This document shows positions 16,412-24,781 of a DNA stretch of 48,331 nucleotides, piece after piece. Under the pieces are notes generated by a model. The model saw nothing but the letters and a program-made list of their open reading frames with translations, made no database searches and was not told where the DNA came from. A program made the translations under genes and the position numbers. This DNA is from Bacteroidales bacterium (GTDB taxonomy: Bacteria; Bacteroidota; Bacteroidia; Bacteroidales; VadinHA17): NCBI GenBank assembly GCA_027028505.1, contig JALVJE010000267.1, positions 1 to 48,331 on the forward strand, read 5' to 3'. The stretch's first letter is position 1; each line of letters starts with the position of its first letter.

Positions 16412-17503
16412 ATGAACGAACATTATTATTGTGTTATCATGGCCGGAGGGGTGGGGAGCCGTTTCTGGCCTTACAGCCGCATGCACAAACCCAAACAGTT
16501 CCTGGATATCCTGGGGGTAGGCAGGTCGTTACTGCAGATGACTTTCGACCGTTTCAGCAGGATCTGCCCGGCAGAGAACATCCTTGTTGTCACCAACAAA
16601 GAATATATCTCCCTGGTAAGCGAGCAACTTCCCGATATTGATGAAAAGAATATACTTTCGGAACCGTTCCGTAAGAACACAGCCCCCTGCATTGCCTATG
16701 CCAGCGAAAAGATCCGCAAGGCTGATCCTGAAGCTGTGATGGTAGTGGCTCCTTCCGATCATTTCATTCAGCATGAAGAGAAATTCCTGCGTGTGATCCG
16801 TAGTGGTCTGGAGTTCGCCACAAAGAGCGATGCCCTGTTGACCCTCGGTATTGAGCCGGTACGTCCCGAAACGGGTTATGGCTATATTCAGATAAGAAAG
16901 GACTCAAAACATAAGGCCGGTGAGAACTTATACAAAGTAAAGACCTTTACCGAAAAACCGGACCGGAAAATGGCCGAGGTCTTCCTGGAAAGTGGAGATT
17001 TTTACTGGAACTCCGGAATATTTATCTGGTCTGTCAATGCAATCCTGGAGGCCTTCCGGGAATATAAACCGGATATGTACCATCTCTTTGCCGAAGGTCG
17101 TAACCTGTACAATACGGAAAAAGAGAAGAAATTTATTTATGATGTGTATATCAATTGTCCGGAGATCTCCATTGATTATGCCATCATGGAGAAAGCGGAG
17201 AATGTTTATGTCATTTGTGCCGATTTCGGATGGTCGGACCTGGGCACCTGGAATTCCCTGTATGAGCATTCCGAAAAGGATGATCACGGGAATGTGGTTG
17301 CCGGCGGGGAGGTCCTGCTCTACAAGACAAGCAACTCGATCATCCATACCGACAAGGAGAAGCTGGTCGTGGCATATGGTCTGGAAGAGTACATCGTCGT
17401 ACAATCCGAAGATATTCTGCTGATATGCCCGATAAAAGAGGAACAAAGGATCAAGCAGTTCGTCAAGGAGGTGCAGATCAGAACAGGAGATAAGTATATC
17501 TGA
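16412..17503 (+). CDS. manC: Mannose-1-phosphate guanylyltransferase
   Basis: 363 residues, the size of the short, single-domain form. It makes GDP-mannose from mannose 1-phosphate and GTP in the cytoplasm, for surface glycans. The nucleotide-binding signature MAGGVGSRFWPYSR with HKPKQF follows at residues 10-30. The segment EPFRKNTAPCIAYA, the VVAPSDHFI metal/nucleotide motif, the FTEKPDR sugar-binding motif and FYWNSGIFIW are all typical. The C-terminal isomerase domain of bifunctional enzymes is absent. It is a single-gene unit with its own promoter and a strong terminator. Confidence 0.95.
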   Translation: MNEHYYCVIMAGGVGSRFWPYSRMHKPKQFLDILGVGRSLLQMTFDRFSRICPAENILVVTNKEYISLVSEQLPDIDEKNILSEPFRKNTAPCIAYASEKIRKADPEAVMVVAPSDHFIQHEEKFLRVIRSGLEFATKSDALLTLGIEPVRPETGYGYIQIRKDSKHKAGENLYKVKTFTEKPDRKMAEVFLESGDFYWNSGIFIWSVNAILEAFREYKPDMYHLFAEGRNLYNTEKEKKFIYDVYINCPEISIDYAIMEKAENVYVICADFGWSDLGTWNSLYEHSEKDDHGNVVAGGEVLLYKTSNSIIHTDKEKLVVAYGLEEYIVVQSEDILLICPIKEEQRIKQFVKEVQIRTGDKYI

Positions 17504-17531
17504 TCCGGTATAAACAGGCACAGGAAATAGA

Positions 17532-17563
17532 AAAAAAGGCCGTTGGTTCCAACGGCCTTTTTT
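17532..17563. terminator. Bidirectional intrinsic terminator between manC and gldN
   Basis: GGCCGTTGG (17538-17546) and CCAACGGCC (17549-17557) form a strong stem with an A run before it and a T run after it, so it can end transcription on both strands. It lies 35 bases past the manC stop and 24 bases past the gldN stop. Confidence 0.92.
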
Positions 17564-17586
17564 GGGTTTACATATTTAGAAAAGGG

Positions 17587-18432
17587 TTAATATTCCCAGA
17601 GGTCCTGTTCAAAGTTAAAGATGGCATTCTTGATCCTCTCCGATTCGAGCAGGGCTGCTTTCCCGGTCTCGTACATGTCAATGCTCCTGTTATCGTACAC
17701 GTTAGATTCTGAGATGATCACTCCGTGAAAGCGGCGCTGCAGGAAGAGGTCGTCAAAAGAGATCTTCTGTGCATCATTGTAAGGATTGTAAGCTTCGTGG
17801 TTGGCCAGGATATCCCTGAATTCAGGATAATAGATCCAGAAAAGCTTTCTTCTTTCCATTTGTCCTGTGGTGGGGTTTTCGCTGAGGCGTACGGGGCAGA
17901 GCCCAAGGATGCGCACCTGCAGGGAAGAAAGCTTTTTGTCAAAATACCACACTTCCTGTACAATATATTCTTTTACATCAGAGGTATTGGCTTCGTTGAC
18001 AATGGTGGTATCATGCATAACACCATTCTCGTCGGGGACCTGGATGGTCTCCGTGCCGGCGCCGAAATTCTTCTCGATGTCGTCCTGTGTGATCTTAACG
18101 GTCATGTCATCATGGAAAGGATCATAAGCCTGCACTTCTCCTGATCTCAGGGCGTTGTATAAGACGTCGATCAGACTTTCCCTGTCCCCGATAGGGGTAG
18201 TGGGGTAGTAGAGGGGAAGGTTGAATTTCTGACGCAGGTCGACCAGCCGCCATACCTTCTTGGCCCACATCACATCTGCTTCGCGCAGATAGGGGTAAGG
18301 CACGGGGGTCCTGTTCTGCATGGATATATCATAAATCCATCTTTCCTTCGTTTCCACCTGTCCCTGCACACTCTGTGCGAAGGGCACTGCTAACAACATT
18401 GCGAGGATGATCGATCCGAATGCTTTTTTCAT
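17587..18432 (-). CDS. gldN: Type IX secretion protein GldN/PorN
   Basis: 281 residues with an N-terminal signal peptide ending near QSVQGQ. GldN/PorN is a periplasmic protein that binds the lipoprotein GldK in the ring-shaped periplasmic part of the type IX secretion system. Recognisable features are MWAKKVWRLVDLRQKFNLPLYYP, DPFHDDMT, VRILGLCPVR and the LFWIYYPEFRDILANHE region. It is the last gene of the porP-gldK-gldL-gldM-gldN run, 13 bases after gldM, and ends at the terminator shared with manC. Confidence 0.95.
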   Translation of the reverse strand: MKKAFGSIILAMLLAVPFAQSVQGQVETKERWIYDISMQNRTPVPYPYLREADVMWAKKVWRLVDLRQKFNLPLYYPTTPIGDRESLIDVLYNALRSGEVQAYDPFHDDMTVKITQDDIEKNFGAGTETIQVPDENGVMHDTTIVNEANTSDVKEYIVQEVWYFDKKLSSLQVRILGLCPVRLSENPTTGQMERRKLFWIYYPEFRDILANHEAYNPYNDAQKISFDDLFLQRRFHGVIISESNVYDNRSIDMYETGKAALLESERIKNAIFNFEQDLWEY

Positions 18433-18445
18433 TGCGACTACACTT

Positions 18446-20086
18446 TTACTGGATGGTAAATACTAAGGGGTTAAGTTTTCTCGTCACCCCGTCGGGGCCT
18501 ACAGCTTTGATATCTTCAAAGATCACTTTACTGTTCCTTCTCATTTGCTGTATATATCCTTTCATTTTCGGGGTGAGACGGTTGCTTTTGGATATCTCGT
18601 CATAGGTAAATCCTTTGAGGGTCACGGACATTCTGAAGGAGGTCACCCGGAACTTCAGGTCGAAGTCGAAGTTTTCCATTTCTGCCAGCACCACGTTCTG
18701 GGCGCCGAGGGCTGCTTTGGAGATCGGTCCTCCTTTTTTGCCGGCCACTTTGGCCACCGGCGGTGGTACGCGTTTCACCCGGAAGGAGATCGGTGGGAAA
18801 GTGATATTTTTCCCGTTCACATTGGCCGTAACACGTATATTGGCCGGTTTCCCGGGCGTTTTGGGCCTGACGATCCAGGAGCCACGGAAATTTTTGGTCC
18901 TTCCTTTCTTGATGATCCCGTTGGTCATTGAAGCGGAGATCTTGTCGGAGCCCACACCGGGAACGGAAATATCCACCGGGTTGTCAACACCTACATAAAA
19001 AACGTTCATAGCTGTGGGAGATACCACTACATTGGGAGCTGCCACGACATAAGGCGGTGCTTTGAAGGGGTAAGGGACAGTATCTCCTGAAGGAGCCTTG
19101 ATGCGGATGATGCCTCCCCATTTTTTTTCACCTATGCTGTTGGCCGGTACCCTGTAAATCCCCCGCCCTCTTTTGTCCACGGGCAGTACCTTGTATTTCC
19201 CGACCATTTTATAGGTCTTGGTCCCGTCGGGAAGGGTTATCTCTTTGTAATCGCCTACCAGTACCTGGGGTTTCTGGGTGGTATCCGTGGCAGCGACGAA
19301 AACCTCTGCCTGGTATTCCCCCCCCTTCATGACATAGTTGCTGGAAGCAATAACCGTAGGTTCAAGCTTGTTGAATTTGAAATCCTTGGCCTCGATCTGG
19401 GTATAGAGATAGTTCAGGGTGAGACCTTCGGTGTTACGCACATCTCCCTGCAGTTTCGAGAGAATGGTGATCACGGCGATCAGAGGCAGGGTGTGGAAGT
19501 TATGGATCTCCCAGCTGACCTTTTCTCCTCCCGGATCCATTTTATCCGAAGTATCGAGCGTCTTTTTGATGGATTCTACGAGCTTTGCATTTTTATTTCC
19601 GATGATCTGAAGCAGGAATTCGCGGTAATCATCAAGCGCATGATGCAGGTCGTAAGCCTTCCCGTCCATGTTGGCCCCGATAAGGATCTGGGAGGGTACA
19701 TTGTTCTCATCAATCTTATGGATGTTTTCCACGATAATATTGTTGCCTTCAATAGCATCGGTATTTTCCCCTTCTGCCGTCCTGACGATCTCCAGTTTCA
19801 GGGCCTGTATGTAGTCATACATTTCGTTGGCCCGGCTTTTGACCTCATTGGCTTTGTTTCGCCAGGGACCTGCTTTTATGGGATTGGTTTCGGCTTTTCG
19901 CTCAAAATCCTCATATACCTGATTGTTCCTTTCCACGTTGATCTCGGTGGTCTGGGTCAGGCTTTCGTCAACGAGCTTGAATGCTTCCACCGCCTCCTTG
20001 GAAACGTTCAGTGCAAGAAGGGATGTCAGCACCAGGTACATCATCCCGATCATCTTTTGTCTCGGGGTTTCTTTTCCGTGGGCCAT
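18446..20086 (-). CDS. gldM: Type IX secretion motor subunit GldM/PorM
   Basis: 546 residues. The cytoplasmic tip and single N-terminal membrane helix (ETPRQKMIGMMYLVLTSLLALNVSKE) are the hallmark of GldM. The long periplasmic part of helical and beta domains spans to the GldKN ring. With GldL it forms the proton-driven motor of type IX secretion and gliding. It lies 42 bases after gldL and 13 bases before gldN. The protein is slightly longer than the best-known homologues. Confidence 0.96.
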   Translation of the reverse strand: MAHGKETPRQKMIGMMYLVLTSLLALNVSKEAVEAFKLVDESLTQTTEINVERNNQVYEDFERKAETNPIKAGPWRNKANEVKSRANEMYDYIQALKLEIVRTAEGENTDAIEGNNIIVENIHKIDENNVPSQILIGANMDGKAYDLHHALDDYREFLLQIIGNKNAKLVESIKKTLDTSDKMDPGGEKVSWEIHNFHTLPLIAVITILSKLQGDVRNTEGLTLNYLYTQIEAKDFKFNKLEPTVIASSNYVMKGGEYQAEVFVAATDTTQKPQVLVGDYKEITLPDGTKTYKMVGKYKVLPVDKRGRGIYRVPANSIGEKKWGGIIRIKAPSGDTVPYPFKAPPYVVAAPNVVVSPTAMNVFYVGVDNPVDISVPGVGSDKISASMTNGIIKKGRTKNFRGSWIVRPKTPGKPANIRVTANVNGKNITFPPISFRVKRVPPPVAKVAGKKGGPISKAALGAQNVVLAEMENFDFDLKFRVTSFRMSVTLKGFTYDEISKSNRLTPKMKGYIQQMRRNSKVIFEDIKAVGPDGVTRKLNPLVFTIQ

Positions 20087-20128
20087 AATGATATTGCTTT
20101 ATGGAATGAAGAGCTTGATCAAAAAAGG

Positions 20129-21043
20129 TTATTTTTTCATGACGTTCATGGCAGCGAGCATATTTCCGTAAATGGTGTTGAGTTCCGAAAGGTTCTCGCT
20201 GAGTTTGGTAACTTCTTCCCTGTAACGGGCAGAGCTTTCTGCCGAAGCTTTCAGGTCGTCCATCATCTGGGCCAGGCCGGAATAGGCATCTTCCGCTTTC
20301 TTCAGCTGCTCGTTGGAGGTCTGCAATTGCAGTTCATAGACGGCATTGAGGGCCGAAAGGTTTTTGTTCAGGCTCTCCAGTTGCTCGTTATACGATTTGC
20401 TGCCGTCCTCAATGTGGCTGAAAGATTCGGCCAGCCGCTGATAATTGGTCCCGGATTCGGTGATCAGATTGGCTGTCTTATCATAGGATTCAGAGAGACG
20501 GTCAACGGATCCTTTCAACTCTTCCGTCGAGCTGACATAATTTTCGGTATGCTGGTTCACGGTCTCGGCGGCCTTGTCCAAACTTTCGGCATATTTGGTG
20601 GTGGCAGCAGCGGCATCTGAGATATCATGAAGCCTTTCAGCCGTGTCGCTCAGCCGTTGCAGCCCCTGTCCCAGTTTATTGAAGAGATCGGGAGTGATCT
20701 CTCCTTCTTCCAGGAGCTTATCAAATTTTTCCAGTGCGGAGGAGGAACCTCCATAGCCACCCCCACGATGGCTGGCGGGCAGGACATCCTCGTCCTCGTC
20801 GGTCAGCCCTGCCAGTTCGGGGTACACAAGGGTCCAGTCGGGCTCTTCGTGTGGAGGCTCAAAAGCCGAAAAGAAGAAAATGACGGCTTCCGTCCCCAGA
20901 CCGAGGATGAGCATGAGCCCGGCACCGGGGTAGTGCTGGATCTTGAACAATGCACCAATGATAACGATCGAAGCACCCCAACCGTACAGTTTGGCCATGA
21001 AATTTTTCCAGCCACTGGTTTGAACTAATTCCTTTATTTTCAT
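20129..21043 (-). CDS. gldL: Type IX secretion motor subunit GldL/PorL
   Basis: 304 residues. Two membrane helices at about residues 19-60 (GASIVIIGALFKIQHYPGAG and LILGLGTEAVIFFFSAFEPP) carry Lys34 and Glu52, charged residues of the kind needed for proton use by the motor. A long cytoplasmic tail follows, rich in heptad-like helical sequence, probably coiled coil. GldL surrounds the GldM helix in a 5:2 complex known from structures of the family. Confidence 0.96.
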   Translation of the reverse strand: MKIKELVQTSGWKNFMAKLYGWGASIVIIGALFKIQHYPGAGLMLILGLGTEAVIFFFSAFEPPHEEPDWTLVYPELAGLTDEDEDVLPASHRGGGYGGSSSALEKFDKLLEEGEITPDLFNKLGQGLQRLSDTAERLHDISDAAAATTKYAESLDKAAETVNQHTENYVSSTEELKGSVDRLSESYDKTANLITESGTNYQRLAESFSHIEDGSKSYNEQLESLNKNLSALNAVYELQLQTSNEQLKKAEDAYSGLAQMMDDLKASAESSARYREEVTKLSENLSELNTIYGNMLAAMNVMKK

Positions 21044-21091
21044 GATCTAAAAGTTATTTATTAAGAATTAAATCCACTTTTTACATTTTTG

Positions 21092-22435
21092 TTATTTGCC
21101 GGTTCCCATATACGAACGAACATTACGGAATCCGATATAAGAGGAGGCAGAGTCCTGATATTCATAAGTACGTGTACTTACCTGCAGATAATAGGCGATA
21201 TCTTTCCATGAGCCGCCCCGGATCACTTTGCGTTTCATCACGGGATTCTCGTCGGGACGTGCATTGTATTTATAATCGGGGTTCATATCGTGAATGAACT
21301 GATAGGCGGATTCATCATAAGCGCTGGAGGTCCATTCTGCTACGTTCCCTGCCATATCGTAAAGGCCGAACTCATTGGGTTCATAAGATCCTACTTTATT
21401 GGTGACCAGTGCTCCGTCATCGATATAATTCCCTCTCAGGGGCTTGAAGTTGGCCAGAAAGCAACCCTGGTTGTTACGTGTGTAGATGCCGCCCCAGGGA
21501 TACATGGAGAGATCGAGTCCTCCCCGGGCCGCGTATTCCCACTCGGTCTCGGTGGGCAGCCGGTATTCCTGTACGCTGGGGCGTCCTTCCGAGAAGAGAT
21601 AATCGTTGAGCGTCTTGGTCCTCCAGATGCTGAAAGCATTGGCCTGTTTCCAGGTAACCCCTACGATAGGGTATTCATAAAAAGAGGGGTGCCAGAAATA
21701 CATGTTCGTCCAGGGCTCATTGTAAGAATAGGTAAAATCACGTATCCACACCAGCGTATCGGGATAACAGGGCACCTCATCATGGAAGATGAACGCCGAG
21801 CGGTCCTGGATGGGGATCCATTTCTCATTCACGTAATCATACACCTTGCCATGATAGGACTGGGTCTTATAGTCATATTTATTGGATTCCTTGGCAGCCT
21901 GCTTAAGGTCGATCCAGAAATAAGAATAGATGAGCTTGCGGGTGTCGATCTGTTTTTTGCCAAAGAAACGCTCATTGGGGGCATAATACATCTCATCCAC
22001 GATGTTCTTGATGTCTTCGGTCATGGCTTTCCCCGTAAAAGGCGTTTCCCAGTTGATAATAGGCGGGTCGTATTCATCTCCGTTGGCATCCACCTTGAAA
22101 AAGCCTTCAATGCCGGCTTCTCCCAGTTTGTAACGGATAATGGAGTCTCTGACATAATTGATGAACTGCCTGTATTCACTGTTGGTGATCTCTGTCTCAT
22201 CCATCCAGAAAGCGTCTACCGTAACGGTTTTGCTGGCTGAGTTCATGGCCCAGCTTATGTCCTGATCGCTGGGTCCCATGTTGAAGCTCCCCTGAGGGAT
22301 GAAGACCATGCCATAGGGCTCGGGCTCGAAATATCTTTTTCCCGGCACCCCAACAAGTTCTCCATTGTAGGATGAACTACCACAACCACTCAGGATAAAA
22401 ATAACAATCACCCCGATAATACTCAATTTTTTCAT
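21092..22435 (-). CDS. gldK: Type IX secretion lipoprotein GldK/PorK
   Basis: 447 residues with lipobox FILSGC, Cys18. The body is an FGE/SUMF1-like fold (MVFIPQGSFNMG, YEYPIVGVTWKQANAFSIWR, YRLPTETEWEYAARGG, LYDMAGNVAEWTSSAY, VIRGGSWKD). In GldK/PorK this fold is structural and not a formylglycine-generating enzyme. It forms the ring with GldN under the outer membrane. It lies between porP and gldL in the standard order. Confidence 0.95.
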   Translation of the reverse strand: MKKLSIIGVIVIFILSGCGSSSYNGELVGVPGKRYFEPEPYGMVFIPQGSFNMGPSDQDISWAMNSASKTVTVDAFWMDETEITNSEYRQFINYVRDSIIRYKLGEAGIEGFFKVDANGDEYDPPIINWETPFTGKAMTEDIKNIVDEMYYAPNERFFGKKQIDTRKLIYSYFWIDLKQAAKESNKYDYKTQSYHGKVYDYVNEKWIPIQDRSAFIFHDEVPCYPDTLVWIRDFTYSYNEPWTNMYFWHPSFYEYPIVGVTWKQANAFSIWRTKTLNDYLFSEGRPSVQEYRLPTETEWEYAARGGLDLSMYPWGGIYTRNNQGCFLANFKPLRGNYIDDGALVTNKVGSYEPNEFGLYDMAGNVAEWTSSAYDESAYQFIHDMNPDYKYNARPDENPVMKRKVIRGGSWKDIAYYLQVSTRTYEYQDSASSYIGFRNVRSYMGTGK

Positions 22436-22484
22436 AGCGCTACAATGTTATTAATACTGCAAGTAATATATTTTTTTTTAAAAA

Positions 22485-23444
22485 TCATAAAAAACGGATA
22501 CTTTTATAATTTTTCGGTTCGTGTTGCAAACTCACATTGAAACAATATTTTATCATCACTTCGTGTGTTCCTCCCGTATAAGAGTGTATGGCAGAAGTCT
22601 GGAAATCATATGAATATCCTATTCTCAGGCCGTTAATAAGTTGTAGTCCTATCAAACCAATTACCGCATCTCCTGTTCTGTAAGAAACGCCGCCCCATAC
22701 TTTTTTATTGTAAAGGAGGTTAACATTCATTGTCAGCTGGGTGGCTCTGCCGTCCGATTGCAGGAACAGCGAGGGCAACAGTTCGAAAGCAGGGTTCGGC
22801 AGGCGCAGGTTGTATCCGGCAACCACATAATAGTGACGGGCAACAAAAGGTTCTCCTTTGGTATATTTAATAACAGGTTGGTTCAGATGTGTGGAAGAAA
22901 CTCCCACATAGAATTCGTCCGACTGGTAAAAGAGACCGGCCCCCAGATCGAAGGCCAGCACACTCTCTTTGTTTTCCGGTATCAGGGGATCCCCTCCCGG
23001 AGGGGTATGATAATCACTTGTAGGGATCTCCCAGGAGGGATCCAGGGCTTTGTTGAGCAGCCCGAAACTGAGACCTATCCCGAGGCTTCCTTTGCCTATC
23101 TCCAGCCGGTAGGCGTAAGTGCCGGTGATGGTGAGGTTTTTTTCGAAACCCAGTTTGTCGCTGGTGAAAGAGAGACCTACGCCACTGGAGATACCGAAAG
23201 GTTTTACAAAAGCTTCCCCCTGAAAGACCGTGGTCGAAGGAGCTCCTTTAAAACCCACCCACTGCTGACGGTTCATTCCGGTGGCGCATATGCCGCCCGA
23301 ACTGCCTGCAAAACCGGGATTATAAGATAGTTTACTGAACATAAACTGGCTCATTTGCGGATCTTGTTGTCCGAAAACAGTTCCCAAACCCAACATGATC
23401 ATCATTAACCCTGTTCCGAAAACCTTTGCTATCCGGCTGTCCAT
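22485..23444 (-). CDS. porP: Type IX secretion membrane protein PorP/SprF family
   Basis: 319 residues with an N-terminal signal peptide ending near GTVFGQ, then the family opening QDPQMSQFMFSKLSYNPGFAGS. The rest is strand-rich with alternating aromatic residues, as in an outer-membrane barrel. PorP/SprF proteins work with type IX secretion, linking the periplasmic ring or anchoring surface adhesins. It is the first gene of the por/gld run and has a promoter-like box upstream. An internal Met a few residues in could also start the protein. Confidence 0.92.
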   Translation of the reverse strand: MDSRIAKVFGTGLMMIMLGLGTVFGQQDPQMSQFMFSKLSYNPGFAGSSGGICATGMNRQQWVGFKGAPSTTVFQGEAFVKPFGISSGVGLSFTSDKLGFEKNLTITGTYAYRLEIGKGSLGIGLSFGLLNKALDPSWEIPTSDYHTPPGGDPLIPENKESVLAFDLGAGLFYQSDEFYVGVSSTHLNQPVIKYTKGEPFVARHYYVVAGYNLRLPNPAFELLPSLFLQSDGRATQLTMNVNLLYNKKVWGGVSYRTGDAVIGLIGLQLINGLRIGYSYDFQTSAIHSYTGGTHEVMIKYCFNVSLQHEPKNYKSIRFL

Positions 23445-23494
23445 CAGCGAAGTATCATCGATGAATGAATAAATATTCTCTTAGTCAAAGAAAA

Positions 23495-23502
23495 CAAAAA
23501 TA
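23495..23502 (-). promoter_or_regulatory. -7 box for porP-gldKLMN
   Basis: The minus strand reads TATTTTTG, an exact match to TAnnTTTG, 51 bases before the porP ATG. It lies in a 164-base AT-rich gap behind the arginase-fold gene. Confidence 0.5.
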
Positions 23503-23608
23503 TTATTTCCCACCAAATTTATCAACATGGACTGTTCATAACTTCCCTGACGGCCACATTCCTTATACTTAATTTTACGGAAAATGTTACAGATATCCGG
23601 TGGCTGGA

Positions 23609-24760
23609 TCACTTGAGAAAGTCGAGCCAGCGTTCCGGGATCTCCCGCTGTCCGGCCAGGTGGTAATCCTGTGAGGAGCAGGCTACCCATTCCTGGCGGC
23701 CTGTGATCTTGTCGGGCACAGGGCTGAGGAACCACCAGCGGTTGGTTCGGTTGCTTTTGAGGAAGGTGATCCGGGAGCCGGCCTCTTCCAGGTCGATGGT
23801 GTACTGGGTGAAATTCTCATTATCCGGGTCGGGGATCTCACGGCTTCTCTGGGCCAGACCGCTGGCAAAGAACCATATCATCTGGGCTGCCAGGTGGGTG
23901 GTCTGGTCCCGTACATCCAGGCGGGGGTTGACCTCGGTGACGATGAACACGGAGATATGATCGCTCAGACCGGAAAAAAGGGCCAGCTGGCAGATCTCAT
24001 GGCCGGAAAAACCGTTGGGTGACGGGTTGAGCGTTGCCGGCGCATCGCTCTGCCGTACCGACGAGAGATCAAAACTGTGTATGTCCGAATCCCGGAAGAA
24101 AGGCTCATAATAAGGAAGGTTCTCCCGGATACGTCCCAGCCGTATCGAACGAAACCCTCTTGCAGTAAGCTTCTCCAGATCGGCAGGGCTGACCAGATAT
24201 TCCTGATGTCCCAGGTTAACATATCCGGTCTTCCCCCTTTGCTCCTGTATGATCTTCCCGAGCCAGGTATCCGAGGAGATCTCTTCTTCACCCTTGTCCA
24301 TATCCAGGCGGGCATCGAGGGTGAGGATACGGGAACGGCCGCGGTATTTCAGGACCGCCTCATGACACCCCAGGGTGATGTCCTGTGTGCCTCCCATGAT
24401 AACGGGGATAACATCGTTTTCCAGAAGATAAAAGACAATGTCCCGTATGCCGTAAAAGGTATCTTTCGGGGATGACCCGGGGCGCATATTCCCCAGATCG
24501 ATCATAGTGATCGCATTGCGCAGCCGGCCCAGGGAATAGAGCTTCCGCCGTATGTGGTCGGGAGCCTCCAGGGATCCTTTGTTTTGGGAGTTCCTGTCTT
24601 CCGGAACCCCCATGAGGGCCATATCAAAATCCTTTACCTCCGGAATGGGAGTGTCGGGGGTGTGGATGGCCAGACGCCTGCCGAACTCGTCCCTGGCATG
24701 TACATTCCTGACCAGGGGTTTCGGAAGGCTTACAGGATCAAAATAGTCGTTCAGGTCCAT
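23609..24760 (-). CDS. Arginase/formimidoylglutamase-fold protein, probable pseudoenzyme
   Basis: 383 residues of the arginase/agmatinase/formiminoglutamase fold. Usual members use six metal ligands. Here the GGDHS site reads GGTQD (123-127), so the His ligand is Gln126. The DxHxD site reads DARLD (149-153), so His becomes Arg151. The SxDxD site reads SFDLS (229-233), so the second Asp becomes Ser233. Three of six manganese ligands are therefore lost and hydrolase activity is unlikely. The gene stands between topA and porP on the same strand, 21 bases after topA. Bacteroidota genomes often carry such a protein next to the gld/por genes. A role in type IX secretion or regulation is inference only. 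Confidence 0.85.
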   Translation of the reverse strand: MDLNDYFDPVSLPKPLVRNVHARDEFGRRLAIHTPDTPIPEVKDFDMALMGVPEDRNSQNKGSLEAPDHIRRKLYSLGRLRNAITMIDLGNMRPGSSPKDTFYGIRDIVFYLLENDVIPVIMGGTQDITLGCHEAVLKYRGRSRILTLDARLDMDKGEEEISSDTWLGKIIQEQRGKTGYVNLGHQEYLVSPADLEKLTARGFRSIRLGRIRENLPYYEPFFRDSDIHSFDLSSVRQSDAPATLNPSPNGFSGHEICQLALFSGLSDHISVFIVTEVNPRLDVRDQTTHLAAQMIWFFASGLAQRSREIPDPDNENFTQYTIDLEEAGSRITFLKSNRTNRWWFLSPVPDKITGRQEWVACSSQDYHLAGQREIPERWLDFLK

Positions 24761-24781
24761 ATTGTTTCTCCCGGTGATTGA

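Noticed and set aside
21092..22435. Formylglycine-generating (sulfatase-modifying) enzyme
   Set aside because: The fold is of that type, but the lipobox, the length and the position between porP and gldL identify the type IX secretion lipoprotein GldK.
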